Assembly: GCF_000526415.1 (NCBI RefSeq)
Contig: NZ_JAGA01000002.1
Location: forward strand, 1,666,001-1,730,000
DNA length: 64,000 nucleotides
Origin: Kallotenue papyrolyticum
Lineage (GTDB): Bacteria > Chloroflexota > Chloroflexia > Chloroflexales > Kallotenuaceae
Direction: 5' to 3'
Of this stretch, positions 1-7,973 are shown piece after piece. The notes beneath the pieces were generated by a model. It was not told the origin of the DNA. It worked only from the letters and a program-made list of their open reading frames with translations, and made no database searches. Numbering within the stretch: the stretch's first letter is position 1; each line of letters starts with the position of its first letter. The position numbers and the translations under genes are program-made.

Positions 1-23
1 GCGGGAGGCCAAAGGAGTGGATC

Positions 24-458
24 ATGACCAAACCACAGCCAGGCGACACCGTCAGGGTGCACTACACCGGCACGCTCTCCGACCAGACCGTCTTCGACTC
101 GTCGCGCGGACGCGCGCCGCTGGAGTTTACGGTCGGCGCCGGGCAGCTCATCCCCGGCTTCGAAGCAGCAGTGCGCGAGATGGAGCCGGGCGAGACCCGC
201 ACGGTGCAGATCCCCGCCGAACAGGCCTACGGCCCACATCATCAAGAGCTGGTGGCGACGGTGGCGCGCGCGCAGTTGCCACCCGATCTGCCGTTGCAGA
301 TCGGCGAGCAGTACCAGCTCCAACAGCCCGATGGGCAGCCGCTGATCGTCACCGTCACCGATGTGACGCCGTCGCAGGTGACCTTTGACGCCAACCATCC
401 GCTGGCCGGCAAGGATCTGACCTTTGAGATCGAACTGTTGGAGATCCAGCCGGCATAA
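24..458 (+). CDS. FKBP-type peptidyl-prolyl cis-trans isomerase, SlyD-like
   Basis: A cytoplasmic prolyl isomerase/chaperone of 144 residues. The N-terminal half has the FKBP core (VHYTGTL, FDSS and the LIPGFEAAV segment). The middle, from about residue 68 to 120, looks like the insert-in-flap chaperone domain of SlyD. The C-terminus returns to the FKBP strand with DANHPLAGK followed by FEIELL, which is diagnostic of the SlyD branch. There is no His-rich metal-binding tail, unlike E. coli SlyD. The ATG at 24 is preceded by AAAGGAG. It is convergent with the next gene, 33 bases away. The family call is secure; which substrates it folds is unknown. Confidence 0.93.
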   Translation: MTKPQPGDTVRVHYTGTLSDQTVFDSSRGRAPLEFTVGAGQLIPGFEAAVREMEPGETRTVQIPAEQAYGPHHQELVATVARAQLPPDLPLQIGEQYQLQQPDGQPLIVTVTDVTPSQVTFDANHPLAGKDLTFEIELLEIQPA

Positions 459-491
459 GCGGCCCATGCAGCGCGGGGCGCGCCCGGCGAC

Positions 492-1097
492 TCAATCGCG
501 CCCCGCCTGGCGGTGCACCAGGATCAGCAGACGCGCCACATCGCAGCGAGTAGCGCGCGCCCAGGGTAGCTGCGCGTGGCGTTGCGTCAATGCGATCACC
601 TCGTGCAGCAGCGCGTCGGCGTCGCGCAGGCGCGGCAACAGCTCCGGGTGGCGGCGGGCCAGGGTGAGCAGCGAGCGCGCAGCGTAGCGCAGCGCCAGCA
701 GCGTGCGCGGCGCGGCGGTCTCCTTGAGCTGTTCCAGCTCGTGTCGCAGATGCAGCAGTCGCGCCGCCGGATTGCGGATGTTGGCGGCCTCTTCGTAGAG
801 GTACAGGCCGATGCGATCCAGCATCCATGGGCTGCCGGCCGCCTGTACCTGCTGGCTGGACGAGAGCCGCAGTGCTCCCCGGCGGCATGCCGCTTCGATC
901 ATTCCGATCAGGCGTTGCTGTTGCCCCGGGTCGCAACACCGCGCAAACACCGCCGCGTCGCGAAAAATGGGCGGCCGCTCGCCCGGCGCGATGGTCGCAC
1001 GCCGTGCTGCCTGCCGCTCGCGCGCCGCCTGCCGACCGGCCAGCGCCGCCAGGCTCGTCGCCAGGCCGGCGATCACCACGGCCAGCGTGTCCTCCAT
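492..1097 (-). CDS. Hypothetical membrane-anchored protein, possibly SOS-regulated
   Basis: A 201-residue protein I do not recognise. It starts with a short hydrophobic stretch (about residues 4-16, AVVIAGLATSLAA) that could be a membrane anchor. The rest is Arg- and Leu-rich and looks all-helical. I chose the ATG at 1097 because GGGAGGAGG lies just upstream on the minus strand; a longer frame up to 1196 would run through a palindromic operator-like site. That site, a perfect GAAC-N4-GTTC palindrome at 1159-1170, matches the Gram-positive-type LexA box and suggests damage-inducible expression. The function is unknown. Confidence 0.65.
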   Translation of the reverse strand: MEDTLAVVIAGLATSLAALAGRQAARERQAARRATIAPGERPPIFRDAAVFARCCDPGQQQRLIGMIEAACRRGALRLSSSQQVQAAGSPWMLDRIGLYLYEEAANIRNPAARLLHLRHELEQLKETAAPRTLLALRYAARSLLTLARRHPELLPRLRDADALLHEVIALTQRHAQLPWARATRCDVARLLILVHRQAGRD

Positions 1098-1158
1098 GCC
1101 CGATCCTCCTCCCTGATCGCTGAGTGCACAAAGCACTGGGGAGTCTAGCATGTCAATA

Positions 1159-1170
1159 GAACAAATGTTC
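1159..1170. promoter_or_regulatory. Candidate LexA (SOS) operator, perfect GAAC-N4-GTTC
   Basis: The sequence GAACAAATGTTC is a perfect 12-base palindrome that fits the GAAC-N4-GTTC core known for Bacillus-type LexA. On the minus strand it directly follows TTGTCA, a plausible -35 element for the gene starting at 1097. The lexA promoter of this window has the same arrangement, with TTGACA directly followed by GAACATAGGTGC. The -10 for this gene is not clear. That this organism's LexA uses this box is inference. Confidence 0.5.
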
Positions 1171-1223
1171 TGACAAAATGATGACAGGGTTTGCAAGCGG
1201 GTCGTACGACGCCGGCGCGCAGC

Positions 1224-2135
1224 TCAGTGGTCGGCTGCCACGCGGATGGTGGTGCCCAGGGTATGCGTTGCGCCGGGCGCGAGCTGCATGGCGTGATCGG
1301 CGACGTTGGCGGCTTCGACACAGATCATCTGTTGATACTCATCGTCGCCCAGATCGGGCAGGCGTTGCGCCTTGTCGTGCCAGGGGTTCCACACCACCGT
1401 CGCCAGACTGCCGCGCTTCTCGATCACCAGCCGGCGCTGCAATAGCGGATCGCTGACCGTGCAGGTAGCGGGCGTGTCGAGATAGATGCGGTCGGTCTCT
1501 TCGGTGATGCGGATCGAGCCGACCTGCGTGCGCAGCGCGCCCTGCGCGACCTTATCGATATAGGCGATCGCCTCCAGACCGGTGATGGTGATCCGACTGA
1601 CATCGCCGACGCGCAGGTAGCTATGCAGCGCGCCGGTGCAGAGCCATGGCTGCCGATCGGTGTTCTCGATCCGCAGATCGACATGCAACGCCGGACCGAT
1701 GGTGATCAGCAGGCCAAGCCGGAAGGCGTGCGGCCAGCAGCGACGCGTGTCGGGACTATCCGTCAGTTCGAGGCGCAGTTGGGTCGCGTCGTCGGGCGTG
1801 GCCGCCGTATCGCTGACCTGCCAGGCGCGCAGGCGCACGAAGCCATGCGCCGGCAGGTCGGCAGCGTTGGGATGGGGACCAAACCAGGGCCAGCAGATCG
1901 GAATGCCGCCGCGGATCGGCGTGCCCGGCTGGTAGCGGCTGTGCCGGCTGACAAACAGCACCGGCGCCTGGCCATGCGGCTGAAAGGACAGCACCTGACC
2001 ACCCTGCAGCGTGATGTGGGCCGTGGCGTGTCGGTTGCGCACCTGGGCCAGCGCCAGGCCACCCGGCCCGGCGAGAAAGCGCAGGTGATCGGCGATGGCG
2101 TAGCGCTGGTTGAGCTGTTCAATCTCGGCATGCAT
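1224..2135 (-). CDS. Aldose-1-epimerase-like / D-hexose-6-phosphate mutarotase
   Basis: A 303-residue sugar mutarotase of the YeaD type, which interconverts the anomers of hexose 6-phosphates. The family segments are visible: RGGIPICWPWFG near the N-terminus, AHGFVRLRAW, and a C-terminal VVWNPWHDKA followed by the MICVEAAN strand that carries the catalytic Glu. The length fits the family. The ATG at 2135 begins MHAEIEQLNQRY. The gene is divergent from the ABC transporter, with a perfect hairpin sequence (2219-2240) in the shared upstream region. Confidence in the family is high; the precise sugar is not determined. Confidence 0.88.
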   Translation of the reverse strand: MHAEIEQLNQRYAIADHLRFLAGPGGLALAQVRNRHATAHITLQGGQVLSFQPHGQAPVLFVSRHSRYQPGTPIRGGIPICWPWFGPHPNAADLPAHGFVRLRAWQVSDTAATPDDATQLRLELTDSPDTRRCWPHAFRLGLLITIGPALHVDLRIENTDRQPWLCTGALHSYLRVGDVSRITITGLEAIAYIDKVAQGALRTQVGSIRITEETDRIYLDTPATCTVSDPLLQRRLVIEKRGSLATVVWNPWHDKAQRLPDLGDDEYQQMICVEAANVADHAMQLAPGATHTLGTTIRVAADH

Positions 2136-2218
2136 GGCGTTGTCCTGGCGTGCATCAAACGAGGAGACACGCGTCGTCGCGCATAGTATCGCATGCCTCT
2201 GCAACCTCAGGCGCACAC

Positions 2219-2240
2219 AGCTCCGTCTCAAGACGGAGCT
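2219..2240. repeat. Perfect inverted repeat in the mutarotase/ABC intergenic region
   Basis: Ten-base arms AGCTCCGTCT and AGACGGAGCT are separated by CA; one further C-G pair extends the stem. It lies between the divergent mutarotase and ABC transporter genes, about 65 bases upstream of the TACAAT element of the transporter. There is no T-run, so an operator or a leader structure is more likely than a terminator. Confidence 0.55.
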
Positions 2241-2305
2241 GCGCTTGCCGCGCCGGCAGGGCGTGAATCCCGCCCCGCGCCGAGGCGCGCCGCCGGGCGG
2301 CTGCC

Positions 2306-2311
2306 TACAAT
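2306..2311 (+). promoter_or_regulatory. -10 element (TACAAT) for the ABC transporter operon
   Basis: TACAAT sits 32 bases before the ATG at 2344, leaving a leader of about 25 bases that contains the strong ribosome site CAGGAGG. I could not identify a convincing -35 hexamer. Confidence 0.45.
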
Positions 2312-2343
2312 CATGATGCAGTGCGAGGCAGGAGGTTCAACGT

Positions 2344-3303
2344 ATGAGTGATACGCATGCGGCTATCGAAACCTATGGCCTGAGCAAGGCCTTCGGCGGG
2401 CGTCAGGCCGTGGACGCGCTCAACCTGTCGATCCCACAGGGCGCGATCTTTGGCTTTCTCGGTCCCAACGGCGCAGGTAAGACCACCACCATGCGCATGT
2501 TGTTGGGGTTGATCCATCCCACAGCCGGCAGCGCGCGCATTCTGGGTCACGACATCATCAGCGAACGCGCGGCGATTGTGCGTCAGGTAGGCGCTATCGT
2601 CGAAGCGCCGGCGTTCTATCCCTACCTGTCGGGACGCGACAATCTGCGCATTCTGGCGCGCGTGTTGGGGGTTGCCGAGCGGCGCATTGACGAGGTGCTG
2701 GAACTGGTCGATCTGACCACGCGCGCTCGCGATCGGGTCAAGACCTACTCACTGGGCATGAAGCAGCGTCTGGCGATCGCTGCGGCGCTGCTCAATCAGC
2801 CGCGCATCGTGTTTCTGGATGAGCCGACCAACGGCCTCGATCCGGCAGGCACGGTCGAGATCCGCGATCTGATCCGGCGGCTGGGCGGTGAGGGGCACAC
2901 CATTTTCCTCTCCAGCCACTTGCTCAACGAGGTCGAGCAGGTCTGTACGCACGTGGCGATTATCCATCAGGGCCGGTTGGTGGCGCAGGGGCCGGTCGCC
3001 GAGCTGTTGCAGCAGGATGCGGCGCTGCTGGTAGCTGCCGAGCCGCTGGCGCTGTTGCAGGCGGTGGTCGAGCGTCTGGGTATTGCCAGCACGCTCGCCG
3101 GCGAGCAGGCGCTGCAGGTAGCGTTGGAGCCGCAGCGCACGCCGGAACTGGTGGCGGCCCTGGTGCAGGCCGGCGCGCGGGTATTACAGGTTACGCCTGT
3201 ACGCGCCTCGTTGGAAGAGCGCTTCCTGGCGCTCACCGGCGCGGCGCGCGCCAACGGCACATCCCACGTTCTGGCTGAGATGGCGCACGCAATGGAGGCA
3301 TAA
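2344..3303 (+). CDS. ABC transporter ATP-binding protein (ABC-2/BcrA type)
   Basis: A 319-residue ATPase subunit. It has Walker A GPNGAGKTT at about residue 40, the signature YSLGMKQRLAIA at about 135, Walker B IVFLDEPTNGLD and the H-loop LSSH. The C-terminal extension of about 90 residues after the nucleotide-binding domain is typical of BcrA/NatA-type exporters. The start has a strong CAGGAGG site. The permease begins 2 bases after the stop and a two-component system follows on the same strand. This is the arrangement seen for envelope-stress or antibiotic-peptide exporters. The transported substrate cannot be read from the sequence. Confidence 0.93.
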   Translation: MSDTHAAIETYGLSKAFGGRQAVDALNLSIPQGAIFGFLGPNGAGKTTTMRMLLGLIHPTAGSARILGHDIISERAAIVRQVGAIVEAPAFYPYLSGRDNLRILARVLGVAERRIDEVLELVDLTTRARDRVKTYSLGMKQRLAIAAALLNQPRIVFLDEPTNGLDPAGTVEIRDLIRRLGGEGHTIFLSSHLLNEVEQVCTHVAIIHQGRLVAQGPVAELLQQDAALLVAAEPLALLQAVVERLGIASTLAGEQALQVALEPQRTPELVAALVQAGARVLQVTPVRASLEERFLALTGAARANGTSHVLAEMAHAMEA

Positions 3304-3305
3304 GA

Positions 3306-4073
3306 ATGATGGCACTAATGCACACGGAACTGATCAAACTGGGCAAGCGCTGGTTGGGCTGGTTGATCCTGGGCGCCAGTCTGGGCCTGGCGACTGCAGG
3401 GGTCCTCTTGGTCGCGATCCTCAGCCGACGCATGCAGGAAAGCTTCGGCGGCTTTCCATCGGGATTGGTAGCCGGTCCGGAGCTGGTGGCCCAGAGCTTT
3501 GGCAGCATGTTCATGCTGGTCCTGGGCGCAGTGCCGGTCGGCAGCGAGTACGGCTACGACACCTGGAAGAACCTGGTAGCGCGCCATGCCAGCCGGGTGC
3601 GCTTGCTGGCGGCGAAATGGCTAACCCTGCTGGGGGTGCTCCTGCTGGGCGTGATCGTCGTCAGCCTATGGTCGCAGGGGGTGGCCCTGGTCCTGGGCAG
3701 CATGCTTGATCTGCCCGCCGGCGAGCAGCCAGCACTCAGCCAGATCCTGTTGCGCTTGGGCGTGCTGGCCTGGTTTCTGGCGGTGCTGGCATCGGTTGGC
3801 TTTCTGTGCGCGACACTGACACGCTCCAGCGTTGGCGGCATCACCATTGGTTTCGTCTGGTTGTCGCTGGATGGGCTGCTGACGATGGTTGAGCGCGTAC
3901 CGATGGCCGTCAAGCGCTGGCTGTTGACGCCGGCGCAGGCGAGCCTGAATGCGGCCATCGCGGGCCAGCCGGCGGCGTTGCCGCTCTGGAACAGTCTGCT
4001 GGTACTGCTCCTATACCTGCTGGTACCGCTGATCATCGCCCTGCTGGTCTTTCGCGAGCGCGATCTGACCTGA
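3306..4073 (+). CDS. ABC-2 type transporter permease
   Basis: A 255-residue integral membrane protein with about six hydrophobic segments, the first at about residues 17-39 and the last near the C-terminus (LLVLLLYLLVPLIIALLVF). The N-terminus (LIKLGKRWLGW) and the layout match ABC-2 permeases that pair with BcrA-like ATPases. It starts 2 bases after the stop of the ATPase gene and is clearly cotranscribed with it. An in-frame ATG at 3309 is an equally possible start. Confidence 0.85.
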   Translation: MMALMHTELIKLGKRWLGWLILGASLGLATAGVLLVAILSRRMQESFGGFPSGLVAGPELVAQSFGSMFMLVLGAVPVGSEYGYDTWKNLVARHASRVRLLAAKWLTLLGVLLLGVIVVSLWSQGVALVLGSMLDLPAGEQPALSQILLRLGVLAWFLAVLASVGFLCATLTRSSVGGITIGFVWLSLDGLLTMVERVPMAVKRWLLTPAQASLNAAIAGQPAALPLWNSLLVLLLYLLVPLIIALLVFRERDLT

Positions 4074-4109
4074 GTCCACGGCGGCGCTTGCGCGCGGCCC
4101 TGCGGCGGC

Positions 4110-4115
4110 TATAAT
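4110..4115 (+). promoter_or_regulatory. -10 element (TATAAT) for the histidine kinase gene
   Basis: A consensus TATAAT lies between the permease stop and the kinase start, so the two-component genes can be transcribed separately from the ABC genes. Transcription would begin near 4122, leaving a leader of only about 13 bases before the ATG at 4135. I see no clear -35. Confidence 0.55.
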
Positions 4116-4134
4116 CCTTGGCCGGGTGAGCATC

Positions 4135-5706
4135 ATGCGACGCGCCTTCCGCACGCTGCGCTGGAAACTGGCGGCCTCCTATGTATCGGTGACGCTGGCC
4201 GTGATCGTGACGCTGGAAGCGCTATTCCTGGCGATCAGCCTGCCGGTCGTCATGTACTGGATGACGCCGGTGATGGTGGCCGTCACCGCGCAGCAACTGG
4301 CGCGCGATCTGGCGCCGGCCTACGCGCAGCCCGCGCGTTCGGCGGCACACCTGCAGCAGACGCTGCAGGAGCGCATCAGCCAGGGGCAGATGATCTCGCC
4401 CCTGGCGGCGTTGCCATTGCTCGGCGCGACCGCGCCGCGCGGCGATGGCGCGGTCAGCCTGCAGGTCCCGCTGGCCACCGCCCAGGTGTGGCTCTTCGAT
4501 GCGCAGGGCGCGCTGATCACCGCGACGCAGGTGGTGGACACACAGGCGCGGCCCGCGGGGGCCATGCCGGCCGTGGCTGCGCCGATCATCGCCGAAGCGC
4601 TGCGTGGTTCGCGCCTGGCGTTTGCCACTACGGTCCTGACCGGCGAACACTACCTGGCAGCCGCACCCGTGCAGGATGGGCAGGAGCGCGTGGTGGGGGC
4701 GGTGTTGCTGGCGGTGCCGACCGTCTCCTGGCGCGCCGTCGCGGGGTTGTTCCTGAGCTGGCTGGGCTATAGCATGCTGGCGGTGCTGTTCATCAGCGGT
4801 CCGATCGGCCTGGTCTTCGGCTGGGTGGCCGGTGGGCGCTTCAGCCGACGGCTCAAGCGGCTGAGTGCAGCCAGCGCGGCGCTGGCCGCCGGTGATCTGT
4901 CGCGGCGTGTCGAGGATCACGCCGCCGACGAGATCGGCCAGCTCGCGCGCCAGTTCAACGCTATGGCCGATCAGTTGACCGAACACCTGCGCGCCCTGCG
5001 GCTGTTGGCCGAGCAGAACGCGCAGCTCGCCGAGCGATCGGCGCAGCTGGCTGCGATCGAGGAGCGCAACCGCCTGGCGCGCGATCTGCACGACAGCGTG
5101 AGTCAGGAGCTGTTCAGCCTGACGATGCTGGCCGCCGCAGCCCGCCGCCAGCTCGCTACGCATCCCGAGGCGGTGTCGGCTCATTTGGAGGAGATCATCA
5201 CCATGGCGCAGCATGCCCTCCAGGAGACGCGTAGCCTGATCTTCGCTTTGCGTCCGGCCATGCTCGATGGGCGCGGGTTGGCGTCCGCGCTGCGCGACCT
5301 GGTTGCCGGCGCCGAGCAGCGGCAGGGTCTCAATGTTGCGCTCAGCATCAGCGGCGAGCGCGCGCTGCCGCTGGAACAGGAACAGGCCCTGTTTCGCATC
5401 GCCCAGGAAGCGCTGGCCAACGTGATGCGCCATAGCGGGACGCGCCAGGCCGAGCTGACGCTGGACTATGACGATCGGGAGACGCGGCTCAGCGTGCGCG
5501 ACCGGGGGCGTGGCTTCGATCCCAACGCGCCGCGCCATCCGCGCGCGCTGGGCCTGGTGAGCATGCACGAACGCATAGTAGCGCTCGGGGGTACGCTCCA
5601 GATCGTCAGCGCGCCCGGCGCGGGCACGACCGTGACGGCGACGCTGCCGCGGGAGCACCCGGCCGACAACGGGCGACGCCAACCCACTCACGACGATCGC
5701 GGCTGA
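4135..5706 (+). CDS. Sensor histidine kinase, NarL-type (HAMP, HisKA_3, HATPase)
   Basis: A membrane sensor kinase of 523 residues. An N-terminal transmembrane helix is followed by an extracytoplasmic region of roughly 150 residues and a second hydrophobic stretch (AVLFISGPIGLVFGWVAG). Then come a HAMP linker, a HisKA_3 dimerisation helix with the phosphorylatable His in RDLHDS at about residue 319, and an ATP-binding domain (QEALANVMRHS, DRGRGFD, APGAGTTV). I prefer the ATG at 4135, which has GGGTGAG just upstream; a GTG at 4126 is the alternative. The response regulator follows, and an ABC exporter precedes. A LiaS/DesK-like envelope-stress role is inference. Confidence 0.92.
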   Translation: MRRAFRTLRWKLAASYVSVTLAVIVTLEALFLAISLPVVMYWMTPVMVAVTAQQLARDLAPAYAQPARSAAHLQQTLQERISQGQMISPLAALPLLGATAPRGDGAVSLQVPLATAQVWLFDAQGALITATQVVDTQARPAGAMPAVAAPIIAEALRGSRLAFATTVLTGEHYLAAAPVQDGQERVVGAVLLAVPTVSWRAVAGLFLSWLGYSMLAVLFISGPIGLVFGWVAGGRFSRRLKRLSAASAALAAGDLSRRVEDHAADEIGQLARQFNAMADQLTEHLRALRLLAEQNAQLAERSAQLAAIEERNRLARDLHDSVSQELFSLTMLAAAARRQLATHPEAVSAHLEEIITMAQHALQETRSLIFALRPAMLDGRGLASALRDLVAGAEQRQGLNVALSISGERALPLEQEQALFRIAQEALANVMRHSGTRQAELTLDYDDRETRLSVRDRGRGFDPNAPRHPRALGLVSMHERIVALGGTLQIVSAPGAGTTVTATLPREHPADNGRRQPTHDDRG

Positions 5707-5761
5707 GTCTGCGGGCCGCTGACCGTAGCATTCCCGCCCTGTGTCGCGGGGAGGAGGAACG

Positions 5762-6421
5762 ATGGCCGACGAACCGATTCGGGTCCTGCTGGTGGACGAT
5801 CATGCCGTGGTGCGGCGTGGCCTGCGCACCTTTCTGGAAACCTACGAGGATATCGAGGTGGTCGGTGAAGCCGCCAGCGGCGCCGAGGGCATTGCCCTGG
5901 TGCAGCGTCTGCTGCCGGATGTGGTACTCATGGATCTGGTCATGCCCGAGATGGATGGCATCGCCGCGACTCGCGCGGTGCGCGCGGCCAGCCCGGCCAC
6001 GCAGGTGATCGTGTTGACCAGCTACAGCGAGGATGAGCGCATCTTTCCGGCGATTAAAGCCGGCGCGCTCTCGTACCTGCTCAAGGATGTAGGGCCTGAG
6101 GAACTGGTACGGGCGATCCGCGCTGCGCGCCGCGGCGAGGCGACCCTGCACCCCGCCGTGGCGACGCGCCTGATGCGCGAGCTGACGCAGACGCGCACCT
6201 CGCCGCTGGATGAACTCACCGAGCGCGAGCGTGAGGTGCTGGCCTGCATCGCGCGCGGCATGAGCAACGCCGAGATCGCCCGCCACCTGGTGATCGGCGA
6301 GCGCACGGTCAAAACTCACGTCAGCAACATCCTGTCGAAACTGCATTTGCAGGATCGCACGCAGGCGGCGCTGCTGGCCGTGCGCGAGCGGCTGGTACCG
6401 CTCGATCCGCCGCAGTCCTGA
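5762..6421 (+). CDS. Two-component response regulator, NarL/FixJ family
   Basis: A 219-residue DNA-binding regulator. The receiver domain carries the acidic pair in VDDH (residues 11-13), the phospho-acceptor Asp58 in LMDLVMP and the Lys of SYLLKDV. A LuxR-type helix-turn-helix follows (LTEREREVL, GMSNAEIA, TVKTHVSNIL). The ATG at 5762 is chosen over an earlier in-frame start because GGGGAGGAGGA lies directly upstream. It follows its cognate kinase and is convergent with the acetyltransferase gene 4 bases away. Likely targets are the adjacent ABC genes, but no operator was recognised. Confidence 0.94.
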   Translation: MADEPIRVLLVDDHAVVRRGLRTFLETYEDIEVVGEAASGAEGIALVQRLLPDVVLMDLVMPEMDGIAATRAVRAASPATQVIVLTSYSEDERIFPAIKAGALSYLLKDVGPEELVRAIRAARRGEATLHPAVATRLMRELTQTRTSPLDELTEREREVLACIARGMSNAEIARHLVIGERTVKTHVSNILSKLHLQDRTQAALLAVRERLVPLDPPQS

Positions 6422-6425
6422 GGCG

Positions 6426-7799
6426 CTAGTCCAGCGGTAGCACCCACGACCGTCGTTTCGGAAAAATGGCTTCCAGCACCGTTGCCGCTTCGTGGTTGGC
6501 CCAGACGTCGGGGTAGGCATCGCGCAGCTCGGCGAGGCTGCGGTGGCCGAAGAGCAGTTGCAGAAACACCAGCGGCGGGAAGCCGGCCTGCGCCTCCGGT
6601 CCCCATGGCTCGGTGCGCCACTGCTCCGCCGCGGCGAGCCGTCCCTGCTCAAACACCAGCCGCAGGCCGTCGCGGTAGAAGTTCAGCGTGAGCTCGCCAC
6701 TGTAGCCGGCGACCGCCGAACGACTCAGACGCTCTTCCAGCGCCGGCGCGACATGGCGCACAAAGCGGGGGACGTCCGGTACGCGCACGTACCAGGCGTA
6801 GGGCGGGTTGACGCCGATGCTGCGGTCGTGGTTCAGCGCGGCATAGAGCGGATGCTCGCGGCCCAGCTCCAGTGCGATGCGCGTCGCCGGTGGCGTGTTC
6901 GGTCGCACGACCGGCAGCTCCTGCGCCAGCGCGGCCAGCCCGCGCAACACCGACGGCCAGACCGCGGTCAGTGGCAGATCACGCCGAAAGCCACAGCTGC
7001 GCACCGCCAGCGACTCGTCCCAGCGCCGGCGCGCGGTCAGTACGTAGCCAACCGGCACCTCGGCGGTATCCACTACCAGCCAGGTCTGCCAGCCGGCGTT
7101 GGTGGCCGGTGTCTGGCCATCGGCGACCCAGGCCCAGTACTCCTCCGGAATCTGCGTGGCCAGCGCCAGCGCGTCGCCGCCGTGCGTCCCGGCGCACTCC
7201 TGAGCGTAGAGCTGCCGGACCAGCGGCAACTCGGCAGCCGTGGCCGGACGCAGGCGGTAGGGCTCGGACGCGCCCTCCTTGAGCCGGGGGATCTCGCTCA
7301 GGGGAATGCGGCGGCTGCCACCCAGGTCGAGCGCATACTCATAGCCGAACTGGCGGTAGTAGTAGGGGATGCCGGTGATGCCCAGCGCCAGGTGCTCGCG
7401 TGCCGCGCTGCGGGCATGGATCAGCTCGAAGATCGCCCGAATCAGGCCACGGTTGCGATACCCAGGCAGGCTGGCAACGATCTCGGGCCGCCCCACCGGT
7501 GTGGCGATGCCTTCGTAGCGCCAGGTCTGCTCCAGCAGGCAGGTGGAGGCCACGATGCGCCCATCGCGCGTGTCTTCGACGACCGCGAAGTCGTGTGGGC
7601 CGATCAACGGGTGCCGCCCGCTGAGCAGATCGCGCGTCCAGAGGGCAATCCGCTCGTTGAGCGGTTCGTCGGGCTTGTCGCGAAAGACATAGCTGTAGAG
7701 CGCCGCAATGCGTTCGGTGTCCTCGGCGATCGACCAGCGCAGCAGCAGGCCGTCGCCCAGCGTGCGGCGATAGCGAACGTCGGAGAGTGGAATGGACAT
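6426..7799 (-). CDS. Eis-like GNAT family N-acetyltransferase
   Basis: A 457-residue protein with the architecture of the Eis (enhanced intracellular survival) family: an N-terminal GNAT domain, a second GNAT-like domain and a C-terminal SCP2-like region (LTLNFYRDGLRLVFEQGRL). The acetyl-CoA-binding segment is visible at VGRPEIVASLPGYRNRGLIR, followed by ALGITGIPYYYRQFGYEYAL, a strand-helix typical of this family. Eis proteins acetylate amines such as aminoglycosides or lysines; the substrate here is unknown. AAGGAG precedes the start, and AGTGTA at 7847-7852 reads as a TACACT -10 on the minus strand. Confidence 0.86.
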   Translation of the reverse strand: MSIPLSDVRYRRTLGDGLLLRWSIAEDTERIAALYSYVFRDKPDEPLNERIALWTRDLLSGRHPLIGPHDFAVVEDTRDGRIVASTCLLEQTWRYEGIATPVGRPEIVASLPGYRNRGLIRAIFELIHARSAAREHLALGITGIPYYYRQFGYEYALDLGGSRRIPLSEIPRLKEGASEPYRLRPATAAELPLVRQLYAQECAGTHGGDALALATQIPEEYWAWVADGQTPATNAGWQTWLVVDTAEVPVGYVLTARRRWDESLAVRSCGFRRDLPLTAVWPSVLRGLAALAQELPVVRPNTPPATRIALELGREHPLYAALNHDRSIGVNPPYAWYVRVPDVPRFVRHVAPALEERLSRSAVAGYSGELTLNFYRDGLRLVFEQGRLAAAEQWRTEPWGPEAQAGFPPLVFLQLLFGHRSLAELRDAYPDVWANHEAATVLEAIFPKRRSWVLPLD

Positions 7800-7973
7800 A
7801 ATGCTGAAACTCCTTCTGAAGCGCCCGGCGGTGATGAAGCCGTTTCAGTGTACCAGCGCGCCGCGCGCCGCGCATCAACCCTTTGGCCGAGATCATGGCC
7901 TGCGCGGCTGCGCTGCGGAACTCCGCTGCCCGCCGCGTCGTCTCAGGGATGTGGATGGGGGCAAGGGAGTGCC

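Noticed and set aside
4222-5691. 489-residue minus-strand frame opposite the histidine kinase
   Set aside because: It is an antisense shadow from GC-biased codon positions; the plus strand encodes clear HAMP and kinase domains.
6492-7973. Long frame continuous with the serpin gene, giving a 929-residue reading
   Set aside because: This part lies antisense to the Eis-like acetyltransferase gene and has no protein-like features; the serpin signal peptide begins at 7974.
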